Assembly: GCF_003019675.1 (NCBI RefSeq)
Contig: NZ_CP028105.1
Location: 2,868,282-2,932,281, forward strand
Direction: 5' to 3'
DNA length: 64,000 nt
From: Fusobacterium ulcerans
GTDB lineage: Bacteria; Fusobacteriota; Fusobacteriia; Fusobacteriales; Fusobacteriaceae
Part shown: positions 62,847 through 64,000 of the stretch, one piece after another
Numbering within the stretch: position 1 is the first letter of the stretch
Layout: every line of letters begins with the position of its first letter
Made by a program: the position numbers and the translations under genes
The notes under the pieces: model-generated
What the model was told of the DNA's origin: nothing
The model's input: only the letters and a program-made list of their open reading frames with translations
The model's database searches: none

Positions 62847-62957
62847 AATTATACTATATTTTCAAGTGTCAGCAGATTATCAGAAATTTTAATAACCAGC
62901 ATACACGCACTTTGAATACATAGGTTCTTTTTCAATATGTAAAAAGAGGTGAGAACA

Positions 62958-63713
62958 ATGGTAGAATTTCAAAAACTGTCTCCTTTCTTTTTTCCTTTTA
63001 TAGATAGTGACAGTAGATTTGCAGGAGATTTTTATTATGATCTCCATATACACACAACAGCTTCAGACAGCTTTATAAAGCCAGAATTTTTAAAAAGTTT
63101 TGTCAAAAATAAAAGATATCTTTTGTCTGTTACAGACCATAATGAAATAAGTGGCGCAGTAGAACTCTACGAAAAGGGAATAGGAGTAGTTCCGGGAATA
63201 GAATTAGGATGTGAAGACGGGTTTGAACTTTTAGTTTATTTTAAAAAAATGGCTGATTTAGAAGAGTTTTATGTGAAAGAAGTAGAACAATATAAGAATA
63301 TAAAAAGAATGGCAAAAACTCATAGAAATATATATGAATATCTAGATGTGCTTCAAGGATGGGAATGCCACAAGTCAATTCCTCATATATGCGGAATCGT
63401 TCAAAAGAATTTTATAAATAATAAACCATATATTTATGATGTTATAAAATTAGTAGATTCTCTGGAAACTCATAATCACGCATTGTCATTGATTAGAAAT
63501 CTAGAGGCTGCTGAATTACGGGAAAGATATGGTCTTACTGCTACTTTTGGCAGCGACGCTCATATCATTAGAGAGGCAGTATCATATTACAAATATTCCA
63601 ATATGGATCAGAAGAATGGAGATAAGGTAATGGATTATCTTTACAAGATTGGCAGTGTAAGCGGAATAGGGCAAAAGCATCTGCTTCATCTTATTAAAAA
63701 TACCATATTGTAG
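62958..63713 (+). CDS. PHP-domain metal-dependent phosphoesterase
   Basis: 251 aa from ATG 62958, with AGAGGTGAG 5 nt before; GTG 62949 is possible but lies inside that site. PHP motifs: DLHIHTTASD (H30, H32, D37), VTDHNE (D60, H61), PGIELGCED (E82), and FGSDAHI near residue 200. The family includes nucleotide and nucleoside-bisphosphate phosphatases. Substrate unknown; a promoter and hairpin lie upstream. Confidence 0.85.
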   Translation: MVEFQKLSPFFFPFIDSDSRFAGDFYYDLHIHTTASDSFIKPEFLKSFVKNKRYLLSVTDHNEISGAVELYEKGIGVVPGIELGCEDGFELLVYFKKMADLEEFYVKEVEQYKNIKRMAKTHRNIYEYLDVLQGWECHKSIPHICGIVQKNFINNKPYIYDVIKLVDSLETHNHALSLIRNLEAAELRERYGLTATFGSDAHIIREAVSYYKYSNMDQKNGDKVMDYLYKIGSVSGIGQKHLLHLIKNTIL

Positions 63714-63728
63714 AATATTAAAAAACTC

Positions 63729-63757
63729 TTTTCAAAATTTAAATTTTAGTGTATAAT
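63729..63757 (+). promoter_or_regulatory. Promoter of tRNA-Arg
   Basis: TTTTCA (63729-63734), 17-bp spacer, TATAAT (63752-63757), placing the start just before the tRNA. Confidence 0.6.
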
Positions 63758-63768
63758 ATTGACTGTGT

Positions 63769-63845
63769 GATCCCGTAGCTCAATTGGATAGAGCAATTCC
63801 CTCCTAAGGAATAGGTTGTGTGTTCAAACCACATCGGGATCGCCA
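63769..63845 (+). tRNA. tRNA-Arg (anticodon CCU)
   Basis: Acceptor GATCCCG / CGGGATC, D-arm GCTC...GAGC, anticodon stem ATTCC / GGAAT around loop CTCCTAA (anticodon CCT, reading AGG), T-arm GTGTG-TTCAAAC-CACAT, discriminator G and encoded CCA. Confidence 0.96.
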
Positions 63846-63868
63846 GCTTAACTACAAAGGGGCTGAAA

Positions 63869-64000
63869 ATGAAAAAATTACTTATAATGATAGCAATTTT
63901 AATGATGACAGGGTGCAGTAATTTAGATTTTTTTGGTGGTGGAAAAGAAAAAAACGTTAAAAATGAGTACTCAAAATTGTCTATAAGATTAGACAGATTG
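63869..64000 (+). CDS. Start of a putative lipoprotein (truncated by window edge)
   Basis: 44 codons visible. Signal peptide MKKLLIMIAILMMTGC with lipobox MTGC (C16), then a Gly/Lys-rich linker. Preceded by AAAGGGGC. It runs off the right edge, so the family cannot be told. Confidence 0.8.
   Translation, partial: MKKLLIMIAILMMTGCSNLDFFGGGKEKNVKNEYSKLSIRLDRL

Noticed and set aside
1-64000. CRISPR arrays, insertion sequences, prophage or rRNA
   Set aside because: No regular direct repeats with spacers, no transposase or integrase frames, and no rRNA-like sequence were seen.

Overview
The window is very AT-rich, densely coded DNA of a Gram-negative-type anaerobe. The gene set (soluble Fe-S electron-transfer proteins, radical ThiH, a lipoprotein-rich envelope, consensus TTGACA/TATAAT promoters, strong GGAGG ribosome sites, few CG-containing codons) fits a Fusobacterium, probably of the varium/ulcerans/mortiferum group. 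The species is inferred from overall character, not from a search.

Layout. 1-3.2 kb: corA, an unknown coiled-coil protein and coaBC. 3.3-7.3 kb: two tandem paralogous c-di-GMP phosphodiesterases (degenerate GGDEF + intact EAL) with near-identical promoters. 7.6-9.9 kb: a fused NfnA-NfnB electron-bifurcating transhydrogenase. 10-16.3 kb: a helix-turn-helix protein, an RclA-like flavin disulfide reductase with an HxlR regulator, a PAS-GGDEF diguanylate cyclase and a sodium:alanine-type symporter. 16.35-21.5 kb: TPP-riboswitch-controlled thiCSGHFE. 21.6-23.6 kb: a GntR regulator, endonuclease V and a DUF2628 protein.

24.0-35.5 kb is the most interesting region: one head-to-tail operon hdrB-hdrC-hdrA-flxD-flxC-flxB-flxA-frdB-frdA-dcuC-M20 peptidase. 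Its parts make up an NADH-oxidising, flavin-bifurcating Flx-Hdr complex next to a soluble fumarate-reductase pair and a C4-dicarboxylate carrier. I infer an NADH-dependent, ferredoxin-reducing (bifurcating) fumarate reductase resembling a split methanogen thiol:fumarate reductase.

35.9-40.3 kb: glucarate dehydratase with a complete TctBAC tripartite transporter. 40.4-41.8 kb: aroE-aroQ. 41.8-54.7 kb: a purine operon (fhs purL purE purC purF purM purN purH purD) headed by a guanine-class purine riboswitch, a 28-codon open reading frame and a strong terminator. 55-57.8 kb (minus strand): DMT and MFS exporters and a lipoprotein. 58.0-60.9 kb (minus strand): a compact SIR2-like / unknown acidic protein / (p)ppGpp-synthetase-like operon. 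61.2-64 kb: cardiolipin synthase, a PHP phosphoesterase, tRNA-Arg(CCU) and the start of a lipoprotein.

Two copies of a roughly 90-bp structured repeat lie at 18.2 kb (inside the thi operon) and 57.9 kb. Several promoters are followed at once by perfect hairpins (14.87, 62.81 and possibly 10.05 kb), suggesting leader or small RNAs. No CRISPR array, insertion sequence, prophage or rRNA was seen.
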